Positions 1 through 9,671 of a stretch of 64,000 nt of DNA are shown piece after piece. The DNA is from Chloroflexi bacterium HGW-Chloroflexi-4 (GTDB lineage Bacteria; Chloroflexota; Anaerolineae; Anaerolineales; Anaerolineaceae): the NCBI GenBank assembly GCA_002840715.1, contig PHBW01000008.1, positions 120,274 through 184,273 on the forward strand, given 5' to 3'. Under the pieces are notes generated by a model. That model saw nothing but the letters and a program-made list of their open reading frames with translations. It was not told the DNA's origin and did not search any database. The position numbers and the translations under genes are program-made. Numbering within the stretch: position 1 is the first letter of the stretch; every line of letters begins with the position of its first letter.

Positions 1-1425
1 GTCTTTATCACCGGCCAGGTTTCAAGCCCATTGATCGGGTATGATGCCTTTCAAGAAACTGATGTCACCGGCATCACACTGCCCATCACCAAGCATAATT
101 ATCTTATCACGGACGTTAATGACATCGCCCCCACAATCCGCGAGGCTTTCTTCCTGGCCAAATCTGGCCGACCCGGTCCGGTTTTGATTGACATCACCAA
201 AGACGCCCAACAAGCCACGATTGACTGGGAATATGACGACCAACCTGCTCATTTACCGGGTTATCGACCAGATTTTCGCCCTGCCAATTCAGAATTTGAA
301 CGCGCGGTCGAAATGATCCATAATGCCAAAAAACCACTCATTCTGGCGGGGCACGGCATTCTGATCAGCGGCGCCATGGAAGAAGTATTGGAATTTGCCG
401 AACGCACTCAAACCCCTGTTGCCGATACTCTATTAGGCTTGGGCGCTTTCCCTGGATCCCATTCTCTTTCTTTGGGCATGATGGGCATGCATGGTGAAGC
501 CTGGGTTAACAAAGCCATTCAAGAAGCTGATCTGTTACTGGCCTTTGGTATGCGCTTTGATGACCGCGTAACTGGCAAGATCAGTCATTATGCCCCCAAG
601 GCAAAAAAGATACATATTGAGATTGATCCTTCTGAAATCAATAAAAACGTGCAAGTTGATATTGCCCTGGTGGGTGATTTAAAAGAAATCCTGCAAAAAA
701 TGCTGCCTTCCATCTCAACTGTTGACCACACCGAATGGTTGGAAGAGATCAATACCTTAAGAGGTCACAGCGCGGTTCGCGATATTAAAAACCTGCCTGA
801 CAACGGTCATTTATATGCCGCACATGTGATCAATGCCCTGTGGCAGGTCACCAAAGGTGAAGCCATCATCGTTTCTGATGTGGGTCAAAACCAAATGTGG
901 ACGGCACAGTACTATCGCCATGATAAACCAAACACTTCGATCACTTCTGGTGGTCTGGGCACCATGGGATTCGGCCTGCCAGGAGGCATCGGTGCCAAAT
1001 TTGCCAAACCTGATCAGGAAGTCTGGGTTATCGCTGGTGACGGAGGCATCCAAATGACACAGGCCGAACTTTCTACCATTGCCCAGGAAGGAATCAAAGT
1101 AAACATTGCCATTCTAAATAATGGTTACCTTGGCATGGTAAGGCAGTGGCAGGAATTTTTCTATGACAAACGATACTCTGCCACCCCCATGAAGGGACCC
1201 GATTTGGTCAAGATCGCCGAAGCCCATGGTTTGACTGGCATACGCGTCAGCAGCCGTGACGAAGTTGTGGATGCCATTGAAGCAGCCCGCAAGAACCCCG
1301 GCACAGTGCTGATCGACTTCAAGGTTGAAAAAGAAGATAGTGTTTATCCCATGGTACCTACTGGCGCAGCCATTGATGCCATGATCCGGCGCCCTTTACC
1401 TGAGTCCGTGATTCAGGAATCCTAA
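1..1425 (+). CDS. ilvB: Acetolactate synthase large subunit (5' partial)
   Basis: ThDP- and FAD-dependent enzyme that condenses two pyruvates to acetolactate (valine/leucine branch) or pyruvate with 2-oxobutyrate (isoleucine branch). The frame is open from base 1, so the N-terminal part lies outside the window; 474 residues are visible out of a usual 560-600. The first residues read ITGQVSSPLIGYDAFQETD, a conserved stretch of the FAD-family N-terminal domain. The C-terminal ThDP-binding domain shows GDG followed by the NN pair in ILNNGYLGMVRQWQ (about bases 1036-1160). The gene is followed after 29 bases by ilvN and heads the visible part of a branched-chain amino acid operon. Assignment is secure; only the 5' end is unknown. 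Confidence 0.96.
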   Translation, partial: VFITGQVSSPLIGYDAFQETDVTGITLPITKHNYLITDVNDIAPTIREAFFLAKSGRPGPVLIDITKDAQQATIDWEYDDQPAHLPGYRPDFRPANSEFERAVEMIHNAKKPLILAGHGILISGAMEEVLEFAERTQTPVADTLLGLGAFPGSHSLSLGMMGMHGEAWVNKAIQEADLLLAFGMRFDDRVTGKISHYAPKAKKIHIEIDPSEINKNVQVDIALVGDLKEILQKMLPSISTVDHTEWLEEINTLRGHSAVRDIKNLPDNGHLYAAHVINALWQVTKGEAIIVSDVGQNQMWTAQYYRHDKPNTSITSGGLGTMGFGLPGGIGAKFAKPDQEVWVIAGDGGIQMTQAELSTIAQEGIKVNIAILNNGYLGMVRQWQEFFYDKRYSATPMKGPDLVKIAEAHGLTGIRVSSRDEVVDAIEAARKNPGTVLIDFKVEKEDSVYPMVPTGAAIDAMIRRPLPESVIQES

Positions 1426-1454
1426 TTTATTGAGTATCGAGATTTGGAGGAATC

Positions 1455-1997
1455 ATGCGACATACGTTTGTAGCTTTAGTAGAAGATAAACCGGGTGTGC
1501 TGAACAGAGTTGTTTCAGTGTTCAGACGCCGCACGTTCAACATTGAATCCCTAACAGTCGGGCGTACCCACCAGGAAGGCATTTCACGTATCACCATCGT
1601 CGTGGACAGCGACAAAACGGACGTGGTTCGGATCATGCCGTACATGTATAAACTTATCAACGTTTTGCAGGTCGAAGACCTCACCTACCAACCCCACGTC
1701 AATCGTGATTTGGCCATGGTTAAGATCAATGCCACTCCCGAGAATCGCGCCGCGATCATGCAGTTGGCTGAGGTGTTCAGAGCCCGTGTAGTTGATGTGA
1801 CCAACAATTCGCTGATCATCGAGATCACTGGGGATGAAGAAAAAATAGACGGTTTCGTGGATGTTTTACGGCCGTACGGCATCATTGAAATGGTACGCAC
1901 CGGCATCATCGCCATGGAGCGCGGCGCGTCAACCCTGATCAATAATATGGGTGAGAATCAAAATTATGAACTTCCCATCGAATTCAAGATGGCTTAA
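1455..1997 (+). CDS. ilvN: Acetolactate synthase small (regulatory) subunit
   Basis: Regulatory partner of the preceding large subunit; in this family it raises activity and confers valine feedback inhibition. The 180 residues match the family's usual length. An ACT domain opens the protein (HTFVALVEDKPGVLNRVVSVFRRR, split here as residues 3-26), and a second half covers about residues 80-165 as in other IlvN/IlvH proteins. The ATG is preceded by GGAGG at 1446-1450, a good ribosome site 4 bases away. It sits between ilvB and ilvC, the order expected for a functional holoenzyme operon. Valine sensitivity is inferred from the family, not seen. Confidence 0.95.
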   Translation: MRHTFVALVEDKPGVLNRVVSVFRRRTFNIESLTVGRTHQEGISRITIVVDSDKTDVVRIMPYMYKLINVLQVEDLTYQPHVNRDLAMVKINATPENRAAIMQLAEVFRARVVDVTNNSLIIEITGDEEKIDGFVDVLRPYGIIEMVRTGIIAMERGASTLINNMGENQNYELPIEFKMA

Positions 1998-2035
1998 GAA
2001 ATTATTCTACATTACACAAACAAGGAGAAAATAAA

Positions 2036-3100
2036 ATGGCAAAGATCAATTTTGGTGGTGTTATCGAAGATGTAGTTACCCGTGAAGAGTTCCCACTTTC
2101 ACGTGCACAAGAAGTCTTGAAAAACGAAGTCGTGGCTGTGTTAGGTTATGGTGTTCAAGGTCCTGCCCAATCGCTCAATATGCGCGACAACGGAATCAAT
2201 GTAATTATTGGTCAAAGAGAAAACCTGCCCGAATGGGATAAAGCTGTCAAAGATGGCTGGGTTCCTGGCAAAACCCTTTTCTCACTCGAAGAAGCCACCA
2301 AACGCGGAACCATCATCCAATTTTTGGTTTCAGATGCCGCCCAGAAAATGATCTGGCCAGTGGTCAAACCCTTTATCAATGAAGGTGATGCCATTTACTT
2401 TTCACATGGCTTCAGCATCGTGTATGCAGATCAAACCGGTGTGATCGCCCCCAAGAATGTGGATGTCATCCTCGTTGCTCCGAAAGGTTCAGGCACCAGC
2501 GTGCGCCGCAACTTCCTGGATGGCTCAGGAATCAACAGCAGCATGGCAGTTCATCAAGATTTCACCGGTCGCGCCATGGAACGTACCATGGCTGTCGGTA
2601 TCGCCGTTGGCTCCGGTTACCTCTTCCCGACCACGTTTGAACAGGAAGTTTACAGCGATCTGACCGGCGAACGCGGTGTCTTGATGGGGTGTTTAGCCGG
2701 CGTCATGGAAGCTCAATACGAAACCCTGCGCAAATATGGACATTCCCCCAGCGAAGCTTTCAACGAGACCGTTGAAGAACTCACCCAGAGTCTCATCCGC
2801 CTCGTAGCCGAGAATGGTATGGACTGGATGTATGCCAACTGCTCGACCACTGCCCAACGTGGTGCCTTGGATTGGCGTCCAGAATTCAAAAAAGCCACCT
2901 TGCCTGTGTTTGAAAAACTATACAACAGCGTCAAGACCGGTGAAGAAACTCGCATCACTATTGAAGCCAACAGCAAACCTGATTACCAGGTCAAATTATC
3001 AGCTGAGTTAAAAGAAATACACGATTCAGAAATGTGGCAGACCGGTGCCACGGTTCGCTCGCTGCGCCCGGAAAACTGGGGCAAGGTCAGCCATGGATAA
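2036..3100 (+). CDS. ilvC: Ketol-acid reductoisomerase
   Basis: Isomerises and reduces acetolactate (or acetohydroxybutyrate) to the dihydroxy acid, using NAD(P)H and Mg2+. The Rossmann nucleotide site is at about residues 36-42 (VLGYGVQG). The conserved [12 protein letters not shown] and TGERGVLMG blocks of the catalytic core are present. At 354 residues with a start like [14 protein letters not shown], it resembles the Bacteroidetes/Chloroflexi form of the enzyme more than the short E. coli-independent class; that comparison is from memory. The start follows AAGGAGAAAATAAA. Its last 8 bases overlap the start of leuA, which suggests translational coupling. Confidence 0.96.
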   Translation: MAKINFGGVIEDVVTREEFPLSRAQEVLKNEVVAVLGYGVQGPAQSLNMRDNGINVIIGQRENLPEWDKAVKDGWVPGKTLFSLEEATKRGTIIQFLVSDAAQKMIWPVVKPFINEGDAIYFSHGFSIVYADQTGVIAPKNVDVILVAPKGSGTSVRRNFLDGSGINSSMAVHQDFTGRAMERTMAVGIAVGSGYLFPTTFEQEVYSDLTGERGVLMGCLAGVMEAQYETLRKYGHSPSEAFNETVEELTQSLIRLVAENGMDWMYANCSTTAQRGALDWRPEFKKATLPVFEKLYNSVKTGEETRITIEANSKPDYQVKLSAELKEIHDSEMWQTGATVRSLRPENWGKVSHG

Positions 3101-4715
3101 TCTGGTAAAGATTTTTGACACCACTCTGCGAGACGGAGAGCAATCTCCGGGTGCCACGATGACGGCCGCTGAAAAGCTGGAAGTCGCGCGCACATTGGCT
3201 CGCATGGGCGTGGATGTCATTGAGGCGGGTTTCCCTGCAGCCTCACCGGATGATCTGGAAGCCGTAAAACGTATCGCTCTGGAGGTCGGAAGACCTTCAG
3301 GCGAGATCAACAGGGTTCCAGTCATCTGCGGACTGGCTCGCACCACCCAAAACGACATTGACAAATGTTGGGAGGCGGTGCGTGATGCCGCTCACCCCCG
3401 CATCCACACCTTTATTGCCACTTCAGATATTCACATGAAATACAAACTGAAGATGGAACGTGCCCAGGTTGAAGCAAAAGTTGCCGAAATGGTAACCTAC
3501 GCCCACAGCCTGTGCGACGATATTGAGTTCAGTCCAGAAGACGCCGGCCGCAGCGACCCCGAATTTCTCTACCGCGTTTTGGAGATCGCCATCAAAGCAG
3601 GCGCCACCACCTTAAACATCCCCGATACAGTCGGCTATACCATGCCAGATGAATTTGGTGCGCTGATTGCCGGTATCAAAAAGAACACGCCTGGCATCGA
3701 AAATTGTGTGATTTCTGTTCATTGTCACAATGACCTCGGGTTGGCGACAGCCAACACTTTGGCAGGCATCCGCAACGGTGCGCGCCAGGCAGAAGTGACC
3801 ATCAACGGCATCGGCGAACGCGCCGGCAACACTGCCTTAGAAGAAGTGGTCATGACCCTGCACACCCGCCGTCAAATTTTGGATCTGGACACCCACATTG
3901 ACACGACACAAATAGCACGCGCCAGCAAACTGGTCAGCAATTACACCGGCATGTCAGTGCAGCCCAATAAAGCCATCGTCGGCGCAAATGCCTTTGCCCA
4001 TGAGGCAGGCATCCATCAGGATGGCATGCTCAAGAACCACCTGACCTATGAGATCATGATGCCCGAAACCGTGGGTGTGCTGCAAACCCGATTGGTGTTG
4101 GGAAAACACTCAGGCCGCCATGCCCTCAAAGAGCGTTTATCTGCGCTTGGCTATGCACTGGATGATGAAGCATTGAACAAAGTCTTTGACCGTTTCAAGA
4201 CTCTGGCTGATAAAAAGAAAACCATCACCGATGCAGATATTGAAGCGCTTGTTTCTGACGAAAGTTATCAGCACAAGGTCATCTTCAGCCTGGATGGCTT
4301 AATGGTTTCCTGCGGCACCATGGGCTTGCCCACAGCCACTGTTCGCCTGGTTGGACCTGACGGACAGTCACAGGTGCATGCTTCGATTGGCACCGGTCCA
4401 GTGGATGCAGCCTTTAAAGCCATTGACGCCATCGTTCACACCAGCAGCACTCTGGTGGAGTTCGTCATCCATGCCATCACCGAAGGCATTGATGCACTCG
4501 GTGAGGTCACTGTGCGCATCGAAAGCAGTGATTTGCCGGCCATACAAGATGCACAAAACGAGACCGGCCAACCGCGCACCTTTGGTGGATACGGAGCTGA
4601 TACCGACATCGTGGTTGCCAGCGCCAAGGCATATCTATCCGCATTAAACAAAATGCTGGTTGCCACCGGTCAATATGGTGAAGTGGAAACACCAGCCTAC
4701 CAAACCATTCGATAG
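3093..4715 (+). CDS. leuA: 2-isopropylmalate synthase
   Basis: Condenses acetyl-CoA with 2-oxoisovalerate, the committed step to leucine. The 540 residues hold the HMGL-like TIM barrel with the opening [15 protein letters not shown], the metal-binding HxH in [15 protein letters not shown], and the GxGERAGN loop, followed by the C-terminal LeuA dimerisation/regulatory domain (about residues 395-520) that binds leucine in the family. I chose the ATG at 3093 rather than a GTG at 3045 because the family begins just before FDTTLRDG and the 3093 start overlaps the ilvC stop by 8 bases. Leucine feedback inhibition is inferred from the intact regulatory domain. Confidence 0.95.
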   Translation: MDNLVKIFDTTLRDGEQSPGATMTAAEKLEVARTLARMGVDVIEAGFPAASPDDLEAVKRIALEVGRPSGEINRVPVICGLARTTQNDIDKCWEAVRDAAHPRIHTFIATSDIHMKYKLKMERAQVEAKVAEMVTYAHSLCDDIEFSPEDAGRSDPEFLYRVLEIAIKAGATTLNIPDTVGYTMPDEFGALIAGIKKNTPGIENCVISVHCHNDLGLATANTLAGIRNGARQAEVTINGIGERAGNTALEEVVMTLHTRRQILDLDTHIDTTQIARASKLVSNYTGMSVQPNKAIVGANAFAHEAGIHQDGMLKNHLTYEIMMPETVGVLQTRLVLGKHSGRHALKERLSALGYALDDEALNKVFDRFKTLADKKKTITDADIEALVSDESYQHKVIFSLDGLMVSCGTMGLPTATVRLVGPDGQSQVHASIGTGPVDAAFKAIDAIVHTSSTLVEFVIHAITEGIDALGEVTVRIESSDLPAIQDAQNETGQPRTFGGYGADTDIVVASAKAYLSALNKMLVATGQYGEVETPAYQTIR

Positions 4716-4740
4716 TAATTATGAAGTAAGGAGAATCATT

Positions 4741-4929
4741 ATGAAACCTGCACAATATTCACAAATCCCTCAGACCGAGAGACCCATGGAAACCTTCCCC
4801 CAGCCGCGCACCATCCCCGAAGCCTGGGATATGTCAGACATGTTCACCTCCGAAGAAGCCGGTTTTGACCTCAACAACACCGCTGAAGCCACTGAAGAAA
4901 CCGGAAGTGAAAAATGGGAAGCCCATTAA
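4741..4929 (+). CDS. Small acidic protein of unknown function inside the leucine operon
   Basis: I do not recognise this 62-residue product. The ATG lies 7 bases after an AAGGAG ribosome site and the gene fits exactly between leuA (25-base gap) and leuC (16-base overlap), so it is almost certainly translated. The sequence is acidic, proline-rich in its first half ([16 protein letters not shown] at about residues 20-35) and glutamate/threonine-rich in the second half, with no membrane segment and no cysteine, so it may be largely disordered. Only one leucine codon is present, so it is not a leucine attenuator peptide. A role with the LeuA or LeuCD enzymes is possible from position alone. Confidence 0.7.
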   Translation: MKPAQYSQIPQTERPMETFPQPRTIPEAWDMSDMFTSEEAGFDLNNTAEATEETGSEKWEAH

Positions 4930-6347
4930 CCCTCTTTCAGAAGGTCTGGAATGAACATTTAGTCACCCAACAGCCTGGCGCACCGGCCATTTTATTTATT
5001 GATCTGCACCTGGTCCATGAAGTGACATCTCCACAAGCTTTCACCAGCCTTCGCTCGCGCGGTTTGATCGTTCGCAGGCCTGATCGCACCATTGCCACTG
5101 TGGATCACGGCGTGCCGACCCTGCCCTCAAAAGACGGAACGGTCGAAGGCCGTCTTGCCTGGGCGGATGATTTGAGCCGAAAACAAATTGCTCAGCTTGA
5201 AGACAATGCCAAAACTTACGGTATCCGTGCTTATGGACCGGCAAGCTCAAACAACGGTATCGTGCATGTCATCGCTCCTGAATTGGGTTTCACCCAGCCA
5301 GGGATGACCATCGTTTGCGGTGACAGCCACACTTCAACGCACGGCGCTTTCGGCGCTTTAGCCTTTGGCATCGGCACCAGCGAAGTGGAGCATGTACTGG
5401 CCTCGCAATGTCTCTTGCAGCACAAACCCAAAACCATGGAAGTGCGCATCGATGGCAAACTCTCCAAAGGTGTGACCGCAAAGGATATCATCCTGGCGCT
5501 CATCGCAAAAATCGGTGTGGGCGGCGGCATCGGCTATGTGCTCGAATATTGCGGGTCGGCTATCCGTGCGTTGAGCATGGAAGAACGCATGACCATCTGT
5601 AATATGTCCATTGAAGCAGGCGCCCGTGCAGGTATGATCGCTCCTGATAAAGTCACTTATGATTACATCAAAGGCCGCGAATATGCCCCCAAAGGCGCAG
5701 ATTGGGATAAATCCCTGGCCTATTGGAAGAGTCTGCCCACTGATGTCGGCGCTGTCTATGATCACAGTGTGACCCTGGATGCGTCAAGTCTGGAACCTAT
5801 GGTCACATTTGGTACAAATCCAGGCATGGGAATTCCTGTCAGCGGCAAAATCCCAACCACTGCAGCTTTTAACGATGAAAATCAAAAAGCCGGTCTTGAG
5901 AAATCTCTGGCTTATATGGGGTTGGAAGCCGGCAGTTCCTTACTCGGTCACCCCATCAACGTGGTCTTCATCGGAAGCTGCACCAACGGTCGCCTTTCTG
6001 ATCTGCGGGAAGCCGCTTCAATCATGCGCGGACGCAAGGTTGCACCTGGAGTGCGCACTTTGGTCGTGCCCGGCTCACAGCAGGTCAAGCGCCAGGCTGA
6101 AGCCGAAGGTCTCGATCAAGTCTTCAAAGCCGCAGGCGCCGAATGGCGTGAAGCTGGCTGCAGCATGTGTATTGCCATGAACGGCGACCAGATTGCCCCG
6201 GGTGAATACGCAGTCAGCACCAGCAACCGCAATTTCGAAGGCCGTCAAGGTAAAGGCGGACGAACCTTCCTGGCAAGTCCACTGACTGCTGCCGCTGTCG
6301 CCGTAACCGGTTGTGTCACCGATGTTCGCACGATGTTCGAAAGCTGA
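4914..6347 (+). CDS. leuC: 3-isopropylmalate dehydratase large subunit
   Basis: Aconitase-family [4Fe-4S] subunit that, with LeuD, isomerises 2- to 3-isopropylmalate; in citramalate-using organisms the same enzyme also handles citramalate. The 477 residues include [19 protein letters not shown] and the three cluster cysteines: Cys356 in GSCTNGR, and Cys416 and Cys419 in GCSMCIAMN. The ATG lies inside the last codons of the preceding 62-codon gene, with GGAAG about 10 bases upstream, so translation of the two is probably coupled. Length matches the bacterial LeuC type of 465-480 residues. Confidence 0.96.
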   Translation: MGSPLTLFQKVWNEHLVTQQPGAPAILFIDLHLVHEVTSPQAFTSLRSRGLIVRRPDRTIATVDHGVPTLPSKDGTVEGRLAWADDLSRKQIAQLEDNAKTYGIRAYGPASSNNGIVHVIAPELGFTQPGMTIVCGDSHTSTHGAFGALAFGIGTSEVEHVLASQCLLQHKPKTMEVRIDGKLSKGVTAKDIILALIAKIGVGGGIGYVLEYCGSAIRALSMEERMTICNMSIEAGARAGMIAPDKVTYDYIKGREYAPKGADWDKSLAYWKSLPTDVGAVYDHSVTLDASSLEPMVTFGTNPGMGIPVSGKIPTTAAFNDENQKAGLEKSLAYMGLEAGSSLLGHPINVVFIGSCTNGRLSDLREAASIMRGRKVAPGVRTLVVPGSQQVKRQAEAEGLDQVFKAAGAEWREAGCSMCIAMNGDQIAPGEYAVSTSNRNFEGRQGKGGRTFLASPLTAAAVAVTGCVTDVRTMFES

Positions 6348-6359
6348 AAGGGAATCATC

Positions 6360-6962
6360 ATGGAACCTATAAAAACAATCACCTCTCGTGCCATATCCCT
6401 TCCACTGGATGATATTGATACCGATCAGATCATCCCAGCCCGCTTTCTTAAAGTGACTGACAAAGCCGGTTTAGCAGCCAACCTGTTTTCAGATTGGCGC
6501 TACAATGCAGATGGCTCCCCCAAGCCAGAGTTTTTGCTCAACCAACCCGATGCTCAGGGGGCACACATTCTTTTCACAGGCAATAATTTCGGCTGCGGAT
6601 CTTCACGCGAGCATGCCCCCTGGGCGCTAACCGGTTTTGGTTTTAATGCAGTGGTGGCCTTATCTTTTGGTGATATTTTTCGCAATAATTCGCTCAAAAA
6701 CGGTTTACTGCCCATCCAGGTGGATGGAGCCACACATCAGCGGCTGAAAGACCTGCTGGATGAGATTCCACGCGCTGAATGGACAATTGACCTCGAAGCA
6801 CAAACACTAAAAACGCCTGACGGCGAAAGTGTCCATTTTGAAATTGATGCTTTTTCAAAGACCTGTCTGGTTCAAGGCAATGATGAATTGGGTTATCTGA
6901 TGTCATTTGCCGACCAGGTCAAGGAATATGAAGTTTCACACCATAAAGGGGTGACGATATGA
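6360..6962 (+). CDS. leuD: 3-isopropylmalate dehydratase small subunit
   Basis: Swivel-domain partner of LeuC in the isomerisation of 2- to 3-isopropylmalate. The 200-residue length is that of the long bacterial LeuD. Characteristic blocks are DIDTDQIIPARFLK near residue 20 and the substrate-loop region NFGCGSSREHAPWAL near residue 78-92. The start is 12 bases after leuC, and the stop overlaps the start of cimA in an ATGA arrangement, so leuC-leuD-cimA are tightly coupled. Confidence 0.96.
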   Translation: MEPIKTITSRAISLPLDDIDTDQIIPARFLKVTDKAGLAANLFSDWRYNADGSPKPEFLLNQPDAQGAHILFTGNNFGCGSSREHAPWALTGFGFNAVVALSFGDIFRNNSLKNGLLPIQVDGATHQRLKDLLDEIPRAEWTIDLEAQTLKTPDGESVHFEIDAFSKTCLVQGNDELGYLMSFADQVKEYEVSHHKGVTI

Positions 6963-8533
6963 TCGAAATATACGATACCACCCTCAGAGACGGCACCCAA
7001 CGTAAAGATATCTCGCTCTCTTGCAGTGATAAGTTACGCGTGGCACAACGCCTGGATGATTTAGGCATCGCATTTATCGAAGGCGGCTGGCCTGGATCAA
7101 ACCCAAAGGATGTCGAATTTTTTAGCCGCGCTGCCGAAATGAACTGGAAACACGCCTTGATCGCAGCTTTTGGCTCCACCTGCCGTGCCAAAGGCGGGCC
7201 AGAAGATGATGCCAACATTCAAGCGCTATTGGATGCCAACACCCCGGTTTGCACCATCTTTGGCAAAACCTGGACGCTGCATGTTACCGAGGTGCTGCGC
7301 ACCACCCTGCCGGATAATTTACGCATCATTGAACAAAGTGTGGCTTACCTGCGCGCCAAGGGCAAACGTGTGATCTATGACGCCGAACATTTTTTTGACG
7401 GCTTTAAAGAAGATCCTGCATATGCCCTCGAAACCCTCAAAGCAGCCATCCGCGGAGGGGCTGAACGGGTGGTCATGTGTGACACCAATGGCGGCACATT
7501 GCCGCATGAGATCAGCGCCATTGTCAAAACCATCCGTGAAGCAGTCGAGATTCCTCTTGGCATTCATGCCCACAATGACGGTGAATGTGCCGTGGCGAAC
7601 AGCCTTGCGGCAGTGCAAGCTGGCTGCTCCCAGGTGCAGGGCACCATCAATGGCTATGGCGAACGCTGCGGCAATGCCAATTTGTGTTCGATCCTCCCCG
7701 ATCTTGAGCTCAAACTGGGCTATGAATGCCTTGAAAAAGGCAAACTGACAGGGCTGTATGACCTCTCTCATTTCGTGGCCGAGATGGCCAACCTCTCACC
7801 GGATGAATATCTTGCTTATGTTGGTCAGGCCGCTTTCGCTCACAAGGGCGGTGTTCATGTTTCTGCCATGCGCCGATCAGCCAAATCTTATCAACACATA
7901 GATCCCGCGCTGGTGGGCAATCATATGAGCGTGGTCGTTTCCGAGCTGTCTGGCAAAGCCAACATTCTCAGCAAAGTGGAAGAATACGGGCTTGAGATTG
8001 AAGACAACGAACATGTCACCAGCACGCTCAACAATATCAAGTCACTGGAATCTCAGGGCTTTTCTTTTGAAGCGGCTGAAGCCTCGGCAGTTTTGCTCTT
8101 CAAACGCCAGACACCAGAATATAAACCGCCTTTTGAGCTGATTGACTTTTTTGTAAATGTCGAAAGACGGCACGGACGCAATACTTTTGCTGAAGCCACC
8201 GTTAAGATCAAAGTGGGCGATGAAATCTTCCATACTGCAGGTGAGGGCGTCGGCCCCGTCAACGCACTTGATATGGCCATGCGTAAGGCACTGGTCGGCA
8301 ATTATCCCTATATCAATGAATTTCATTTGATGGATTACAAGGTCCGTATTTTGGACGGTTCCCTCGGTACAGAAGCCATCACACGCGTTTTGATCGACAC
8401 GCAAAACGGATTCCACCGCTGGAGCACCGTCGGCGCCAGTCCCAACATCATCGAAGCCAGTTGGATGGCACTAGCGGATTCGTTTGAGTACGGTTTGATG
8501 ACCTCAAACGGCACCTTTGAAGAAAGTAAATAG
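6959..8533 (+). CDS. cimA: (R)-citramalate synthase
   Basis: Condenses acetyl-CoA and pyruvate to citramalate, the entry to a threonine-independent route to 2-oxobutyrate and isoleucine. It belongs to the LeuA/HMGL superfamily, but the opening YDTTLRDGTQRKDISLS and the block FIEGGWPGSNPKDVEFF are hallmarks of the CimA family (TIGR00977-type) rather than LeuA. The metal motif HAHNDGECAVANS and GYGERCGNANL follow. A LeuA-like regulatory domain occupies about residues 400-515. It sits between leuD and leuB, whose products perform the next two steps on citramalate, which supports the call. Length, 524 residues, is normal for the family. Confidence 0.93.
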   Translation: MIEIYDTTLRDGTQRKDISLSCSDKLRVAQRLDDLGIAFIEGGWPGSNPKDVEFFSRAAEMNWKHALIAAFGSTCRAKGGPEDDANIQALLDANTPVCTIFGKTWTLHVTEVLRTTLPDNLRIIEQSVAYLRAKGKRVIYDAEHFFDGFKEDPAYALETLKAAIRGGAERVVMCDTNGGTLPHEISAIVKTIREAVEIPLGIHAHNDGECAVANSLAAVQAGCSQVQGTINGYGERCGNANLCSILPDLELKLGYECLEKGKLTGLYDLSHFVAEMANLSPDEYLAYVGQAAFAHKGGVHVSAMRRSAKSYQHIDPALVGNHMSVVVSELSGKANILSKVEEYGLEIEDNEHVTSTLNNIKSLESQGFSFEAAEASAVLLFKRQTPEYKPPFELIDFFVNVERRHGRNTFAEATVKIKVGDEIFHTAGEGVGPVNALDMAMRKALVGNYPYINEFHLMDYKVRILDGSLGTEAITRVLIDTQNGFHRWSTVGASPNIIEASWMALADSFEYGLMTSNGTFEESK

Positions 8534-8545
8534 ACAAGGAACCTT

Positions 8546-9610
8546 ATGACAGAATTTAAAATCACATTGTTACCCGGCGACGGCATTGGACCCGAAGTAG
8601 TGGCACAAGCCGTCAGGGTTCTGGATGAAATCTCCCGCCGTTCTGGTGTAATTTTTCATACCGAAGAACATCTGATTGGCGGCTGCTCCATTGATAAATA
8701 TGGCACTGCGCTTACCGACGAAACCCTGGCAGTCTGCCAGAAGTCGGATGCTGTGCTGTTGGGGGCCGTTGGCGGACCTAAATGGGATAACCCCGATTCA
8801 AAAGTTCGCCCCGAACAAGGTTTGCTCGGTCTGCGCAAAGGGCTTGGCGTTTATGCCAACCTGCGGCCAGTCAAAGTTCACCCTGCCCTCGTAGCCGCTT
8901 CACCTCTTAAACCCGAAAAACTGGCCGGCGTGGATATGATCGTGGTGCGTGAACTGACCGGTGGTTTATATTTTGGACAGCCCAAAGGGCGCGAAATTGT
9001 GGATGGACACGAACGTGCTGTCGATACCCTTGTCTACACCGACGATGAAATTCGACGCGTGGTACGCATGGCCTTTAAATTGGCCGAAAAACGCCGCAAG
9101 AAGGTCACCTCCGTGGATAAAGCCAATGTACTGGAATCCTCACGTTTATGGCGCAAGATAACCATTGAAGTTGCCGCGGAATTCCCCGGCATCACCCTGG
9201 AACACACCCTTGTGGATACAGCCGCAATGCGCTTGATTACCTCTCCGGCTGCCACCGATGTGATGGTCACTGAAAATATGTTCGGCGACATTCTCACCGA
9301 TGAAGCCTCTGTTTTAGCCGGATCGATGGGCATGCTGCCCTCGGCTTCACTTGGCGATGCAGGCGCAGGCCTCTACGAACCCATTCACGGCTCCGCACCG
9401 GATATTGCCGGTCAGGGGATTGCCAACCCAATCGGCACCATTCTCAGTGCAGCTCTGATGCTGCGTTATTCGCTCAATATGGAAAAAGAAGCCGAATTAA
9501 TTGAAAAGGCAGTTGAGAAAACCATCACAGACGGCGCACGTTCCGCAGACCTGGGCGGCAGTCTGACCACCACCCAAATGGCTGACCTGATCATCAAAAA
9601 TATGAACTGA
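8546..9610 (+). CDS. leuB: 3-isopropylmalate dehydrogenase
   Basis: NAD-dependent oxidative decarboxylation of 3-isopropylmalate; with cimA present it probably also acts on 3-methylmalate on the way to isoleucine. The 354 residues begin with ITLLPGDGIGPEVV and contain the substrate-binding RELTGGLYFGQPKGR loop, the K/D residues around SVDKANVLESSRLW, and the metal site MFGDILTDEAS. The start follows a GGAACC-type site 12 bases after cimA. After it comes a 61-base gap with a hairpin before ilvE. Confidence 0.96.
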   Translation: MTEFKITLLPGDGIGPEVVAQAVRVLDEISRRSGVIFHTEEHLIGGCSIDKYGTALTDETLAVCQKSDAVLLGAVGGPKWDNPDSKVRPEQGLLGLRKGLGVYANLRPVKVHPALVAASPLKPEKLAGVDMIVVRELTGGLYFGQPKGREIVDGHERAVDTLVYTDDEIRRVVRMAFKLAEKRRKKVTSVDKANVLESSRLWRKITIEVAAEFPGITLEHTLVDTAAMRLITSPAATDVMVTENMFGDILTDEASVLAGSMGMLPSASLGDAGAGLYEPIHGSAPDIAGQGIANPIGTILSAALMLRYSLNMEKEAELIEKAVEKTITDGARSADLGGSLTTTQMADLIIKNMN

Positions 9611-9617
9611 TTTATAC

Positions 9618-9642
9618 CATGCGCCACTCAGGTGGTCGCATG
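9618..9642 (+). other. Hairpin between leuB and ilvE
   Basis: CATGCGCCAC pairs with GTGG-T-CGCATG: ten base pairs with one bulged T and a four-base loop. No run of T follows, so it is unlikely to be a full terminator. It could be an RNA-processing or stability hairpin that sets different levels of ilvE and the upstream genes; that is inference. Confidence 0.4.
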
Positions 9643-9671
9643 CATCACACAAGATCGTTGGAGGGAACACA

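Noticed and set aside
3045..3092. GTG start for leuA inside ilvC
   Set aside because: Adds 16 Arg-rich residues unlike the family; ATG 3093 fits the family start and overlaps the ilvC stop neatly.
4741..4929. Leucine attenuator leader peptide
   Set aside because: The 62-codon frame has a single leucine codon and no terminator follows before leuC.
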